From Massilia phyllostachyos (GTDB lineage: Bacteria > Pseudomonadota > Gammaproteobacteria > Burkholderiales > Burkholderiaceae_D), in the NCBI RefSeq assembly GCF_021044825.1, contig NZ_JAJNOC010000001.1, forward strand, positions 744,001-808,000: a DNA stretch of 64,000 nt, written 5' to 3'. A program made the translations under genes and the position numbers. Shown in pieces: positions 11,201 to 21,100 of the stretch. The notes below the pieces were generated by a model, which was given only the letters and a program-made list of their open reading frames with translations, ran no database searches and had not been told where the DNA came from. Each line of letters opens with the position of its first letter. Positions within the stretch are counted from its first letter, which is position 1.

Positions 11201-11947
11201 TCATGGCCGCGCGTTTGCAGCCTGCATGGCGAAGGCCGGCAGGGCCGATTCCGCCTGGCCGAACGCGATCAGCCTGACATCGCCCGCGAGGTGATTCAGG
11301 AACGTCCTGACGAACATGATCAGGCCGCACATCTCGAGTCCTTCCTCGATGGTGACGAGCAAGGCATAGGTGAAGTCGTTGCCATAGGATTCGAAATAGG
11401 CGCCGTCCAGCAGTTCCATCCCCAGGCAGCCGCTCAGGTAAATGCCGACCGCGAGCAGGAAACTGTCGCGTGTACGGCGTGGCAGGCGCAGGAAGAAGCG
11501 CATGAATACCAGGGCGAGGACGCAGACACCCGCAATTCCGGGCACGACCCAGCTGAAGTAGAAAATCCCCAGTTCCCCGCCGCCGAGCATGGCGCGCATC
11601 GGCTCGATCATGCCTTCATGGACCTGGAAGGTTTCGTCGTAGGCCAGGAACAGGAAGCCGGCCGCCAGTGCGAACCAGTACTTCGTATCCGGATGGCCTT
11701 TCGACCGGGCCGCGCTCGCAGTCAGGAACAGCAGGGCCGCGCTGGAAAGCGCCAGGAGAGAGCTGAAAAAGGTGGGGACGTTCAATTCATTGTCGACGTT
11801 GAACAGCTGGACCAATCCCTTGACACTGTCGTACCCGAACTGGAAACGGACGAATTGCCCGGCAACGCTGGCAAGCAAAAGAAGAGCAACGATGAACAAC
11901 AGGTTGACGACGATCCGTCGCGAATCGATGGACAGTTGGTTTGGCAC
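11201..11947 (-). CDS. Multi-pass membrane protein of unknown function
   Basis: About 248 residues with roughly six hydrophobic segments: an N-terminal helix (IVVNLLFIVALLLLASVAG), then a conserved-looking block FLAYDETFQVHEGMIEPM, and later GMELLDGAYF and TIEEGLEMCGLIMFV. The intramembrane Asp, Glu and His residues suggest a functional polar site. I do not recognise a named family. The frame is open to a GTG at 11974; I prefer the GTG at 11947 because GGGAGAG lies just upstream. Nothing nearby indicates a role. Confidence 0.7.
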   Translation of the reverse strand: MPNQLSIDSRRIVVNLLFIVALLLLASVAGQFVRFQFGYDSVKGLVQLFNVDNELNVPTFFSSLLALSSAALLFLTASAARSKGHPDTKYWFALAAGFLFLAYDETFQVHEGMIEPMRAMLGGGELGIFYFSWVVPGIAGVCVLALVFMRFFLRLPRRTRDSFLLAVGIYLSGCLGMELLDGAYFESYGNDFTYALLVTIEEGLEMCGLIMFVRTFLNHLAGDVRLIAFGQAESALPAFAMQAANARP

Positions 11948-12190
11948 GGCTCTCTCCCGGTTGACGCAATCCACCAGGCAGACTTGCCTTAGCGAGTTGC
12001 ACTTTTGTAATATTTTGATAATGACATAATTATTACAAAGATGTCGTACGTTAGAATTCCGTTAAGAAAATGTGTCTGGAAGAGTATTTATTAAGTCAAC
12101 ATGGCAGGATTTCCGTTCCTGCCATGCGAAGGCGAATCAGTACCGGATGCGCATGACGAATGTGGCAGCCCGCACAGGTGAGCCCGGAGC
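11948..12190. other. Intergenic region, no gene seen
   Basis: The 12000-12080 part is markedly AT-rich compared with its surroundings and probably holds the promoter of the membrane-protein gene to its left. I see no RNA gene, repeat or strong hairpin here. Confidence 0.5.
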
Positions 12191-13693
12191 TCAGGCCAGT
12201 TTCAATCGCGCAGCCGCGCCGAGCGCGTCGCGCAATCCATGGCTCGCCGTGTCAGCGGCTCCATTGACATAGCCGCGTGCGAACGCCGCATCGTGCGCAT
12301 GCCCGCTGTTCTCCAGCACCGGCAGCAGCTTGTCCGCCACCGCCAGGTCGTTGAGGTGACCGAGGCGATCCTGCAGCGCCGACAGCGACTTCGCATACGC
12401 CTTGACCTCCTTGGCCGGCAGCAGGTCGCCGAAGAACTCGGCCGCATAGCGCGCCTTCTTGGCCGCGATGCGCACGCGGTGGCGTGCCGGCGCGTCGTGC
12501 TCGTCCAGCGCCTCGATGCGCTTGCGCAGGCGCTTCTGGGCCTTGCGCACCAGCGGCACCAGGCCATCCAGCGCCCGCTCGGCCAGCGGATCGTGCTTCG
12601 GCAGACCCGTCGCGGGACGCCACTGGCGGCCGCGCAGCCAGCCGTTCATCTGCAGCATCAGCTGGGTGTAGCGCGGCGAATGCAGGGTCGGCAGCATGGC
12701 CTTGTGCAGGGCGCGCGCGCGTTCCTTTGCCGCCGCCTGCAATGCTTCGGTGTGGATGCCATGGATGGCGGGCAGCGTGGTCTCGGCCAGCACGTCCCAG
12801 TCGCGCGTCGCGCCGAGCTCTCCGGACAGCCAGTCCAGGCCTTCCTTCAGCTCCGGCGGCAGCGGCGCCAGGTCGCCGACCATGTCGAGCAGGGCGCGCA
12901 GGCGGCGCAGGCCGACCCGCATCTGGTGCAGGCTCTCGACGCTCTGCACCAGTACGCCCGGCACGTTCGATTCGATCTGCGCCATGCAGTTCAAGCCCAT
13001 GCACAGCAGCGCGTCTTCCATGCGCATCTTGCGCGTCAGGCGCACCTTGGCCGCCTTGACCGGGGCCGGCGCCGCACCCTGCAACAAGGCATAGCCGCGC
13101 GCTGCCTTGCTGTCGTTCGCGACCTCCAGCGGAATGTCCTGATGCAGGGCCAGCGCCAGCTCGAACAGGCGGGTCGGGTTGCCGCGCTTGAGTTCCAGTT
13201 CCAGTTCGCCCACGTCGACGCTGCGCTCGTTCGCGTCGATGCTGCCGCTGTCGAGCGCGCACTCGACCAGCTGGCCGCCGGGCAGGCCGATGTCCCAGGT
13301 GGTGCGGTGGGTGGTGCTGGTGAACACCGGCTGCAGCTGGCCGGTGATCGCGGGCGAGGACAGCACCTCGCGCAGCCGCTGCGGCTTGACCTGGCGCGCC
13401 AGCTCGGCCGGATCCGGCTGCGCGTTATCCAGGCTGGATTCCCACTCGCCGCGTTCGTGCAGCGTGGGCGAGCCGGCGGACGCGGTCTTGACGGTCTGGA
13501 TCCAGGCGTCGCCATCGCGCCGCACGCGCAGGCTCAGGCCGGCGCGCCAGAGGTCGAGGGCCGGGGTGTCGTAATAGGTGTCGGTCAGCTCGTGCTCGCG
13601 GCGCGCGGCCTCGGGCAGGTTCGCGAGCAGGGGATGCTCGCGCATGCGCGCCACGTCGGACGCGGCGATCTTCAGTTTGAGTTCGGTTTCCAT
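12191..13693 (-). CDS. CYTH and CHAD domain protein (inorganic triphosphatase-like)
   Basis: 500 residues. The protein begins METELKLKI, the ExExK signature of the CYTH tunnel fold that hydrolyses triphosphates, running to about residue 205. The C-terminal half is a CHAD domain, a helical histidine-rich module that binds polyphosphate (HQMRVGLRRLRALLDM and later HDAPARHRVRIAAKKARYAAEF). Such fusions are linked with polyphosphate metabolism, as in E. coli YgiF. ATG at 13693 follows GAGGAAATTCA; a TTG five codons upstream is less likely. It is a single-gene unit. Confidence 0.9.
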   Translation of the reverse strand: METELKLKIAASDVARMREHPLLANLPEAARREHELTDTYYDTPALDLWRAGLSLRVRRDGDAWIQTVKTASAGSPTLHERGEWESSLDNAQPDPAELARQVKPQRLREVLSSPAITGQLQPVFTSTTHRTTWDIGLPGGQLVECALDSGSIDANERSVDVGELELELKRGNPTRLFELALALHQDIPLEVANDSKAARGYALLQGAAPAPVKAAKVRLTRKMRMEDALLCMGLNCMAQIESNVPGVLVQSVESLHQMRVGLRRLRALLDMVGDLAPLPPELKEGLDWLSGELGATRDWDVLAETTLPAIHGIHTEALQAAAKERARALHKAMLPTLHSPRYTQLMLQMNGWLRGRQWRPATGLPKHDPLAERALDGLVPLVRKAQKRLRKRIEALDEHDAPARHRVRIAAKKARYAAEFFGDLLPAKEVKAYAKSLSALQDRLGHLNDLAVADKLLPVLENSGHAHDAAFARGYVNGAADTASHGLRDALGAAARLKLA

Positions 13694-13905
13694 TGAATTT
13701 CCTCGCAAATCATTATTCGTTCTGTCGAGTCCATCTTACTGTGCGCTGTCCGGAATCCCGTTTCGATGTGACATCCGGATGACATCGTCCCGCCGGCAGG
13801 CGCGTCATGCGCATATGCCAGGTGCTCACCTTGCTAGAAGCTGATTAGGCGGTCTATCTTGATGAAGAGGCGAGGACACGAGGCCATCATTCAAGGGGGA
13901 AGTTG

Positions 13906-14934
13906 ATGTTCATCAAATTGTTGTCTGCCTGCCTGTTGGCCGTCTGCACTGTGCGGCCAGCCTTTGCGGCGCCGGTCTATACCTTGACGCCATATAGCGG
14001 CAAGTACTCGTCGGCCATCGCCATGAACGAGCGGGGCGAGGTTGCTGTCAATAACCACGAAGCTACTATTCCGAACCGCGCTTCGCTGAACTGGCCGGGC
14101 GGCTATCTCGACTATGGCACACTCGGGGGCTCGAATGCCGAGGTGTACGGCATCAACAATCGCGGCGGCGCCGTCGGCGTATCCGACCTCGCGCACGGCG
14201 GGCAGGCCGGCTTCCTCTACTCGGATGGAACGATGCGGGAATTCTTGCCCAGCCGGGACCTGGGTCCGCCTACGCTCATCAACGACCGTGGCGATGTCGC
14301 CGGAAGCGGCAATGACCGCCCCTTCCTGTACAGCCAGGGCAAACTCGAACAGTTTGGGACGAGCAATAGCAGCGTGAGCGATATGAACGAATCCGGCGTC
14401 GTGGTCGGCGCGCTGAACTTTCCCGGCGGCCGCGGGCATCCTTTCATGTATAGCGAAGGAAAGTTGACCGACCTGGGCACGGTCGGATGGTCATATGGCA
14501 CTGCTACTGCGATCAACGACGTGGGCGCGATCGTCGGTTATGGGGCGACCGATGCAGGCGTGCCGGGCGCCTTCCTGTTTCAGGATGGCGTCGTGCACAG
14601 GCTCGACGATCTTCCCGCAGGCAGCATGCCGTCCGATATCAACAACCTCGGCGACATCGTCGGCATCGCCGGCGAACGACCCTTCCTCTACCGCGACGGG
14701 ATCTTGTTCGACCTGGATAGCCTGCTGCCGGCAGGCCGGAATTTTGCCCTGCGCGATGCGCTCGACGTCAACGACCGGGAACAGATCCTTGCAGGAGCCT
14801 GTTTTACCGGCAACGACGCGGCGTCCGGCTGTTTCGGCGCCGTGCTCACGCCGGTGCCGGAACCCCGGGCCTGGCTGATGCTGCTGGCCGGCATGGTGGC
14901 CGTCACCGCCTGCCGTGCGCGGCGCAGCCGCTGA
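13906..14934 (+). CDS. HAF-repeat PEP-CTERM protein
   Basis: 342 residues. A signal peptide (ending near AFAAPVY) is followed by seven or so repeats built around IN..G..VG, for example GINNRGGAVGVS, LINDRGDVAGSG, AINDVGAIVGYG and DINNLGDIVGIA, each paired with a PFLYS/G strand. This is the HAF-type beta repeat. The C terminus is a PEP-CTERM sorting tag: VPEPRAWLML, a membrane helix, then RARRSR. Such proteins are processed by exosortase and placed at the cell surface, often with exopolysaccharide. ATG at 13906 follows AAGGGGGAAG; a TTG one codon earlier is possible. No exosortase gene is in the window. Confidence 0.85.
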   Translation: MFIKLLSACLLAVCTVRPAFAAPVYTLTPYSGKYSSAIAMNERGEVAVNNHEATIPNRASLNWPGGYLDYGTLGGSNAEVYGINNRGGAVGVSDLAHGGQAGFLYSDGTMREFLPSRDLGPPTLINDRGDVAGSGNDRPFLYSQGKLEQFGTSNSSVSDMNESGVVVGALNFPGGRGHPFMYSEGKLTDLGTVGWSYGTATAINDVGAIVGYGATDAGVPGAFLFQDGVVHRLDDLPAGSMPSDINNLGDIVGIAGERPFLYRDGILFDLDSLLPAGRNFALRDALDVNDREQILAGACFTGNDAASGCFGAVLTPVPEPRAWLMLLAGMVAVTACRARRSR

Positions 14935-15037
14935 GCGCGCGGCCGGCGCTTCCGTCGCCATCCTGGCGCGTGTCGTGGCGCTCGGCCGGGGACATGTCGC
15001 GCCGGAGTGCGGGCACGTATCGCCGGACGATGAATCC

Positions 15038-17320
15038 ATGATGAAGCTGCAGAACACGCAACGCAATGTGCTCCTGATGGCGTTCGTCGGCGCGGCGCTG
15101 GCAGCCGGCGGCTTGCTGTCGGCGCTCGGGGACGGCCGCACGGCGGGCGGGGCCTGGGCAGTGGGGGCGGGCGTCGTCCTGCTCGCCGTTCTGGCCGATG
15201 CCGCCGTCGCCTTGTGGCGCAGGCAGTTCGGACTCGACCTGATCGCCGTCGTCGCGATCGCCGGCGCACTGGCCCTGCAGGAGAGCCTGGCGGCAGCCGT
15301 GATCGCCCTGATGTTTGCCAGCGGCCGCGCCCTGGAAGACTACGCGGAAAAGCGCGCGCGGGACGAGATGTCGGCGCTGCTCGCGCGCGCGCCCCGGTAC
15401 GCCAACCGCCATGAAGACGGCGCCGTGGTCCGGGTGCCGCTGGCGGCGGTGGCGCCTGGCGACCGCCTGCTGGTCCGGCCCGGCGAAACGGTGCCGGTCG
15501 ACGGCGCCCTGTCCGGCTCCGCCATCCTGGACGAGTCGAGCCTGACCGGCGAATCGCTGCCGGTGACCCGCGCGGCCGGCACTGCGGTCGGCAGCGGCGC
15601 CGTGAACGCGGGGGACGCCTTCGACATGCTGGCCACCAGCACCGCCGAGAACAGTACCTTCAGCGGCATCATCCGCCTGGTCCGGGCGGCACAGGCGTCG
15701 AAGGCGCCGGCGGCGCGCCTGGCCGACCGCTACGCGCTCCTGTTCGTTCCGCTGGCCCTGGGGACCGCGGGACTCGCCTGGCTCCTGACAGGGGATCCGA
15801 ATCGGGCCCTTGCCGTGGTCGTGGTGGCCACCCCGTGCCCGCTGATCCTGGCGGTGCCGGTCGCCATCGTCAGCGCGATGTCGCGCTGCGCCCAGCGCGG
15901 GGTGCTGGTCAAGCACGGCGCCGCGCTCGAAAAGATGGCGCAGGTCGAGACCATCTTCTTCGACAAGACGGGTACGCTCACCGGCGGCAGGGCGCGGCTG
16001 GCGGCGAGCGCGAACGACCCGGCGCTGCGGCCGGAGCAGGTGCTCGGCCTGGCCGCCTCGCTGGAGCAGCTGTCGGGCCATGCGATCGCGCAGGCCGTGG
16101 TGGAGGCGGCGCGCGAACGCGGCCTGCGCCTGGACACGCCCGCCGGCGCCAGCGAGGCGCCGGGCGCCGGCTTGAGCGGCCGTGTCGGGGACCGGGAGGT
16201 GCGTGTCGGCAGCTACGCCTTCGTGGCGGGAAATGCGTCCCGCCCCGCCTGGGCGGCCGGCATCCTGGAACGGGCCGGATACGACGGCTCCGCCGTGGTC
16301 TGCGTGGCCGTGGACGGCAGCTTGTGCGGCGTGCTCCTGATGGCCGATGCGGCCCGGCTGGATGCGCCCAGGGCGCTGCGGCTGCTGAAGGCCTGCGGCG
16401 TGAAGCGGATCGCCATGCTGACCGGGGACCGCCGCGATGTGGCCGAAACGATCGCCAGGTCCTTGGGCATCGACAGCGTCATGCCGGACCAGACGCCGGC
16501 ATCGAAGCTCGAGGCCATCGCGATGGCGCGGGCGGGCGGGGTGACGATGATGGTGGGTGACGGCATCAACGATGCGCCGGCCCTCGCCGCCGCCGATATC
16601 GGCGTGGCGATGGGCGCGCGCGGCGCCGCCGCGGCCGCCGAATCGGCCCAGGTCGTCCTGCTGGTCGACCGGCTGGACCGTCTCGCCTTCGCCGTGCGGA
16701 TCGCCCGCGGCACGCGCAGGATCGCCCTCCAGAGCGTGGCCGCGGGGATGGGCCTGTCGATCGCGGCGATGATCGCCGCCGCATTTGGCTACCTGCCGCC
16801 GGTGGCCGGGGCGGTGCTGCAGGAATCGATCGACGTCGCGGTGATCCTCAATGCGCTGCGCGTGCTGCGCCTGGACATGGCGCGCGCCGGCCGCACCATG
16901 GGGCCGGAAGAGGTCGCGAAGCTCAGGGAGGAACATGCCCGGCTGCTGCCGCTGGTCGACCGCGTCGCCTCCCTGGCGGACGGAACCGATGACATGCCGA
17001 TGCCCGCCTTGATCGCCGAACTCGTCCAGCTCAATGCCGCGCTGCAGGAGCACTTGCTGCCGCACGAGTCGCAGGACGACGCCGCCCTGTATCCGCGGCT
17101 GGCGCGCATGATGGGAGGAGAAGACCCGATGGCATCGATGAGCGGCACCCATCGCGAGATCTTCCGGCTCAGCCGCGCCGTCGAGCGCTACGCCACCCTG
17201 GGCGCGTGCGACGACGGCGCGTCCAGGATCGCGCTGCGCCGCACCCTGTACGCGCTCGAGTCGATCCTGCGCATGCACTTCGTCCAGGAAGAGGAGATCT
17301 ACGACGGCCTTTCCGCCTGA
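15038..17320 (+). CDS. P1B-5 type metal-transporting ATPase with C-terminal hemerythrin-like domain
   Basis: About 760 residues from the ATG at 15038; a GTG at 14915 would add 41 residues but overlaps the previous gene. Features in order: early membrane helices without a heavy-metal-associated domain, the actuator LDESSLTGESLPVTR, the metal-site helix ATPCPLILAVP, the phosphorylation loop FFDKTGTLTGG, nucleotide-binding GDRRDVAETIA, and GDGINDAPALAAADIG. The TPCP motif marks P1B-5 rather than copper or zinc pumps. The last ~140 residues carry the H...HxxxE pattern (EEHARLLPL, HLLPHESQDD, THREIFR, HFVQEEEIY) of hemerythrin-like diiron domains. Characterised P1B-5 pumps such as Sinorhizobium Nia export nickel and iron, so Fe2+/Ni2+ efflux is the best guess. 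Confidence 0.9.
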   Translation: MMKLQNTQRNVLLMAFVGAALAAGGLLSALGDGRTAGGAWAVGAGVVLLAVLADAAVALWRRQFGLDLIAVVAIAGALALQESLAAAVIALMFASGRALEDYAEKRARDEMSALLARAPRYANRHEDGAVVRVPLAAVAPGDRLLVRPGETVPVDGALSGSAILDESSLTGESLPVTRAAGTAVGSGAVNAGDAFDMLATSTAENSTFSGIIRLVRAAQASKAPAARLADRYALLFVPLALGTAGLAWLLTGDPNRALAVVVVATPCPLILAVPVAIVSAMSRCAQRGVLVKHGAALEKMAQVETIFFDKTGTLTGGRARLAASANDPALRPEQVLGLAASLEQLSGHAIAQAVVEAARERGLRLDTPAGASEAPGAGLSGRVGDREVRVGSYAFVAGNASRPAWAAGILERAGYDGSAVVCVAVDGSLCGVLLMADAARLDAPRALRLLKACGVKRIAMLTGDRRDVAETIARSLGIDSVMPDQTPASKLEAIAMARAGGVTMMVGDGINDAPALAAADIGVAMGARGAAAAAESAQVVLLVDRLDRLAFAVRIARGTRRIALQSVAAGMGLSIAAMIAAAFGYLPPVAGAVLQESIDVAVILNALRVLRLDMARAGRTMGPEEVAKLREEHARLLPLVDRVASLADGTDDMPMPALIAELVQLNAALQEHLLPHESQDDAALYPRLARMMGGEDPMASMSGTHREIFRLSRAVERYATLGACDDGASRIALRRTLYALESILRMHFVQEEEIYDGLSA

Positions 17321-17330
17321 CGCCCGCCTG

Positions 17331-17348
17331 CATCAGGATCACATCGTA
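17331..17348 (+). repeat. Left copy of imperfect 18-bp direct repeat flanking the 17.3-28.2 kb segment
   Basis: catcaggatcacatcgta here matches catcaaaatcacgtcgta at 28204-28221 at 15 of 18 positions in the same orientation. On the minus strand it reads as codons for YDVILM, the C-terminal residues of RNase G. It could be one end of an inserted element; see the finding. Confidence 0.45.
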
Positions 17349-17439
17349 ATTTTTTGATGCTCCATCACCGTCTGATGGCATCGTTCAATTCATGTAAGCC
17401 TTTGTTTTATATTGGTTTATTGTCTGTATCGTCCTTTGA

Positions 17440-17850
17440 CGTACCATGATGTCGTCACTAGTATGCCTAGCTAGCGAGCGCATGACGCACGAGCTGACGA
17501 CGCAGGCCTTATGGCGCGCCTTGAGCCACAAGCGGCCGGTTTCGGAGATCGGCCATTCGGGCCGTGGACCCAGTACTGCACTCCTACCAAGCGCCGGTGG
17601 CGCAATTCGACATGCGTACGTCGATGTCGCTTTGCGGTAACTGCGATGACAACGCGCCGATGAAGAGCTTCTGAGACACACTGAAGAATGAACTTGTCCA
17701 TCATCGCCGCTATACCACCGATGATGAGGCGAGCCCTCGATTCAAGAAAATATTGAAATCTTTTATAACCGACAGCGGCGCCATTCCCGCATCGGCTTTG
17801 TTCTGCCAACATTATTCGCCGAATTCTTCAGCGAACAGCGACAGGGGTAA
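17440..17850 (+). pseudogene. Degenerate IS3-family transposase (OrfB C-terminal part)
   Basis: Pieces of an IS3-family integrase core are readable across frames. First comes MTHELTTQALWRAL...RPV...IGHSGRG from 17480. After a frame change comes YQAPVAQFDMRTSMSLCGN-C-DDNAPMKSF, then an in-frame TGA (normal proteins have Trp), then DTLKNELVHHRRYTTDDEA. After another frame change comes EIFYNRQRRHSRIGF followed by LPTLFAEFFSEQRQG and a TAA at 17848-17850. The DDE-domain context is thus recognisable but broken by at least two frameshifts and a stop, and the 5' half is missing. It cannot be active. Confidence 0.85.
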
Positions 17851-18037
17851 GAAAAGCGTGTCCGTTGCTTACAGCAGACCTGATCCTTCAAAATCTTCCT
17901 TTTGCCAGACATTCTTACCGTTCAGCCAACACTTTCTCATGCCAGGTGTGTAGAGGATTTTCATCCTCAAGTCGTTTAGCTCATCACACAACAGTGAGGC
18001 AGCGTCAGTCACTGCGCTACGTGCCATTCCTGGCGCA
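17851..18037. other. Intergenic, AT-richer tail of the IS remnant
   Basis: No gene is seen. The composition is lower in GC than the flanking genes. It probably includes former IS end sequence, but I could not define terminal inverted repeats. Confidence 0.4.
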
Positions 18038-18071
18038 TAAAAAAACGGATCCACGTCGAAGTGGATCCGTT
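18038..18071 (-). terminator. Intrinsic terminator of the giant repeat-protein gene
   Basis: AACGGATCCAC (18044-18054) and GTGGATCCGTT (18061-18071) form an 11-bp perfect stem with a 6-base loop. On the minus strand it is followed by a run of T (the A run at 18038-18045). It lies about 40 bases after the stop of the giant gene. Confidence 0.85.
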
Positions 18072-18112
18072 GCATCCCTCTAGTCGACCGGGATTACCCG
18101 GTCGGTTGCCGG

Positions 18113-21100
18113 TCAGGGCAAGAAGCGGTCGTGGAACTCTGGTACGCCGATGAAGGCGCCAATGACTGCTTCCTGGGACACGCCGTGCTCGATCTTGTCC
18201 ATCCAGAAGTCGAAGCCAGCGCTATCCGGAGTACGGCCGAGCAGGCCCGTATACGCCAGTGCCACCGTTACCGTGCCATCCATGTGTGCGATGTTTTCGG
18301 CCGACTCGCTCAGAGCAAGCAGGACGTCGCCCCGGCTCGCGCCGTTGTCCATCGACTTCGTCCACGCCTGCAGTTCCGATGCGCCAACCGCGCGGTCCAG
18401 GACATTGTGGTACAGCTGCGAAATGAAGCTGGCATTGTCCAGGGCGCCGTAGATCGTCTTGAATTCGGCGCTCTCAGCGAAGCCTTTGGCAACTTCGGCC
18501 TGGGTCATGCCGCCTTTCATCGCACCTAGCCAGGCGCTCAGGCCAGCATCGTCCGGCACGCGGTCCATTGCCCCGAGGTACAAGCGGGCCACGGTACCAG
18601 CCATGCTTTGGAATTCAGCCGAATGGAGGAAGGCGTTGGCGACCTGTGCACGGTCCAGCGTGCCCTTGTCGATCAAGCCTTTCCAGAAGTCAAGTCCGCC
18701 CGATTCCGCCTCGCGGAACAGGGTATCGCGGTACATCTGCATCACGAACAGTTTGCTGCTGCCAAAGACATCGTTGTCCTTCGTGCCGACAGTGAGGCCA
18801 TTTGCTGCTTCCAGGTGATCCGGGAACTGGTCGTTGTCCATATCGTCCGCCAGCTTGGTCGTGATGCCCCAACCGGCTGCACCCGGGTCAGTGATGATGC
18901 CGTCAGCCTTGCCGTCCTCGTCGAACTGGCCGCCATCGGTAATCTTGAAGTCCAGGCGCAGCTTGTTGCCCTCGGCTACCACCTTGCCGCCATATTCTTC
19001 GCTCGCAAGGTTGACCCAGTCGCCATACTTGTCGACCTTCCAGTAGCCGTTCACGGCCACCGACTTGTCGACATACAGGCTGAACGACTCGGTGGCGCCA
19101 GCCTGGGCGACCTTCGACGTGAAGGCAATCATGCCCATTGGATGGCTCATGCCCACTGGCAAATATCCTGGCGAATCGATTTGCTCGAAGGTCAGCAGCT
19201 TCGACAGGCTGCCGGCATCCACCTTGCCTTCGTGCGAGTCGGCCACCAGCGTCACATAGGATTGCATCGCGCTGCCGTCGGCATTCTTGATGTCGTGGCG
19301 CACCAGCGGGGCCGAGGACACATTGGCCTGGCGGGTATCAGCGATGCCGTCGCCGTTGCCGTCGCCGGACAGGCCGCCGGTATGGAGCGCGGGCGCCTTC
19401 GACTCGGTTGTCGAATCGATGCCGTCGTTATCGTCATCGGTGTCGAGATTGTCGGGGATACCGTCCTTGTCGGTATCCAGGCCCATTTCCTCGTTGTCCG
19501 GCTGGCCGTCGTTGTCGCCATCGACCGGGGTCGACGGCGGGCTGAACGGGGCTTGGCTGGCCAGTTTGAACTCGGTACTGGCCGCGGTCCCGCTGGCATC
19601 GGTGCCGGTCAGGCGAATTGTCAGGTTGACCGCTTCGCCGGTCTTGCCGCTGAAGGTGCCGGTGGATTCGTCGAAGGTCAACCAGCTTGGCAGTGGACCG
19701 GTGCTGCCGTCCGCGTTCACCACTACCGCCGTGATGTGCAGCGGATCGCCATCGCCATCGACGAAGGTGTCGGACGGCAGCTTATAGTCGAGCGCGGTAC
19801 CAGTGGTGAATTGCGGCGGCACCGGTTGCTTGCCCACCGTCGGCACGTCGTTCAGGTTGCCGCTCAGATTGACGACGAAATCGTCGTAGACTGTTGCGCC
19901 CGCGGCATCGGTCACCTTGACACGCACCGTCAGTGGCGACTCGGCTCCTGCCGGCGGATTACCGCTGAAGGTATTGGTCAGCGGGTCGAAGTGCAGCCAG
20001 GCCGGGAGCGGCTTGGTTCCGCCGCCGTTGCCGTCGGCCAGGCCGACGGTATAGTCCAGCTTCTCGCCGTCGCCGTCCGTGAAGGTGTTGGTCGGAATCG
20101 GGAACGAGAACGTGCCGGAACCATTCTTGGCCTGGTCGGGGATCGGGGTCGTCACCACCGGCAGGTCATTGGTGTCCTTGAAGCTCCAGGTGAAGGTGTC
20201 AGTGCCCTTGTTGCCGAACGGGTCGGTCGCGGTGACCTTGATGGTCAGCGTCTTGCCGTCGAGGCCGGCCGGCGGGTTGCCGCGCAGGGTGCCGGTGTCC
20301 GGATCGATTTTCAGCCAGGTCGGCAGCGGCGAGCCGTCGTCCAGCGTCGCGCTGTATTTCAGCACGTCGCCGTCGACGTCGACGAAGTTCGACGGCAGTT
20401 CCTTCACGCCCGGTCCGTAACCCGGGTCGCCGGCAACCGTGCCCGGCACCGGGCCGCGCGGCGGCAGCGCCGCCGGCGCGTCCTGCACCGAGACCACGTT
20501 GATGTGCGAGTAGCCGACGTCGCCCTTGTGGTTGTCGATATCGGTCGACTGGATCGTGATGACGCGCTGGGCCTGGTCCGGATGCTGCGAGGTGTTCTCG
20601 TAGGTGATCGCACGCAGGGCGCGCTGGTACAGGCTGGGAGCGATGTCGCCCGACAGCGTGATCGAGGTGGTGCCGTTGCCCGTCACCGTCAGGCCCAGGC
20701 CGGTCAGGGTCGTCACGGTCGCCGCCGGAATGCCCAGCGTTTCGCTGCCGGCGTCCTTGACGTTACTGATGGACACGACCACGGATTTCAGGTGGCTATC
20801 CTCGTCGGTGATGGTCGAGTCCGCGCTAGCGATGCGCACCGGCGCGTCGTCCTCGGTGTAGGTAGTGGTGTAGATCAGGCCTTCGGCCCCGCCGTTGGTG
20901 TCGATCGCCGGCGCCCAGATGTTGTCGATCGTGGTGACCGCGGTGGCGGACAGCGAGTGGCCCGGATCGGTGATCGAACCATCCCTGACCGTGACCGTGA
21001 CCGTGCGTTCGCCATGGTATGCGTTCGGATTGGCGTTGCGGTAGCTGACGCTCTTGATCGCCGCCTCGTAGTCGGCCCAGGTACCGGCGCCGCTCAGGCT

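Noticed and set aside
12239..13696. 485-codon plus-strand frame antisense to the CYTH-CHAD gene
   Set aside because: Arg/Gln/His-rich low-information translation typical of antisense frames in GC-rich DNA; the CYTH-CHAD frame explains the region.
14915..15037. GTG start for the P1B ATPase overlapping the PEP-CTERM gene, adding a Cys/His-bearing N terminus
   Set aside because: The added 41 residues look like out-of-frame sequence and have no metal-binding motif of a known kind; ATG at 15038 is preferred, though the upstream start cannot be excluded.
14903..17278. 791-codon minus-strand frame opposite the P1B ATPase
   Set aside because: No domain or signal; the plus strand carries all P-type ATPase and hemerythrin motifs.
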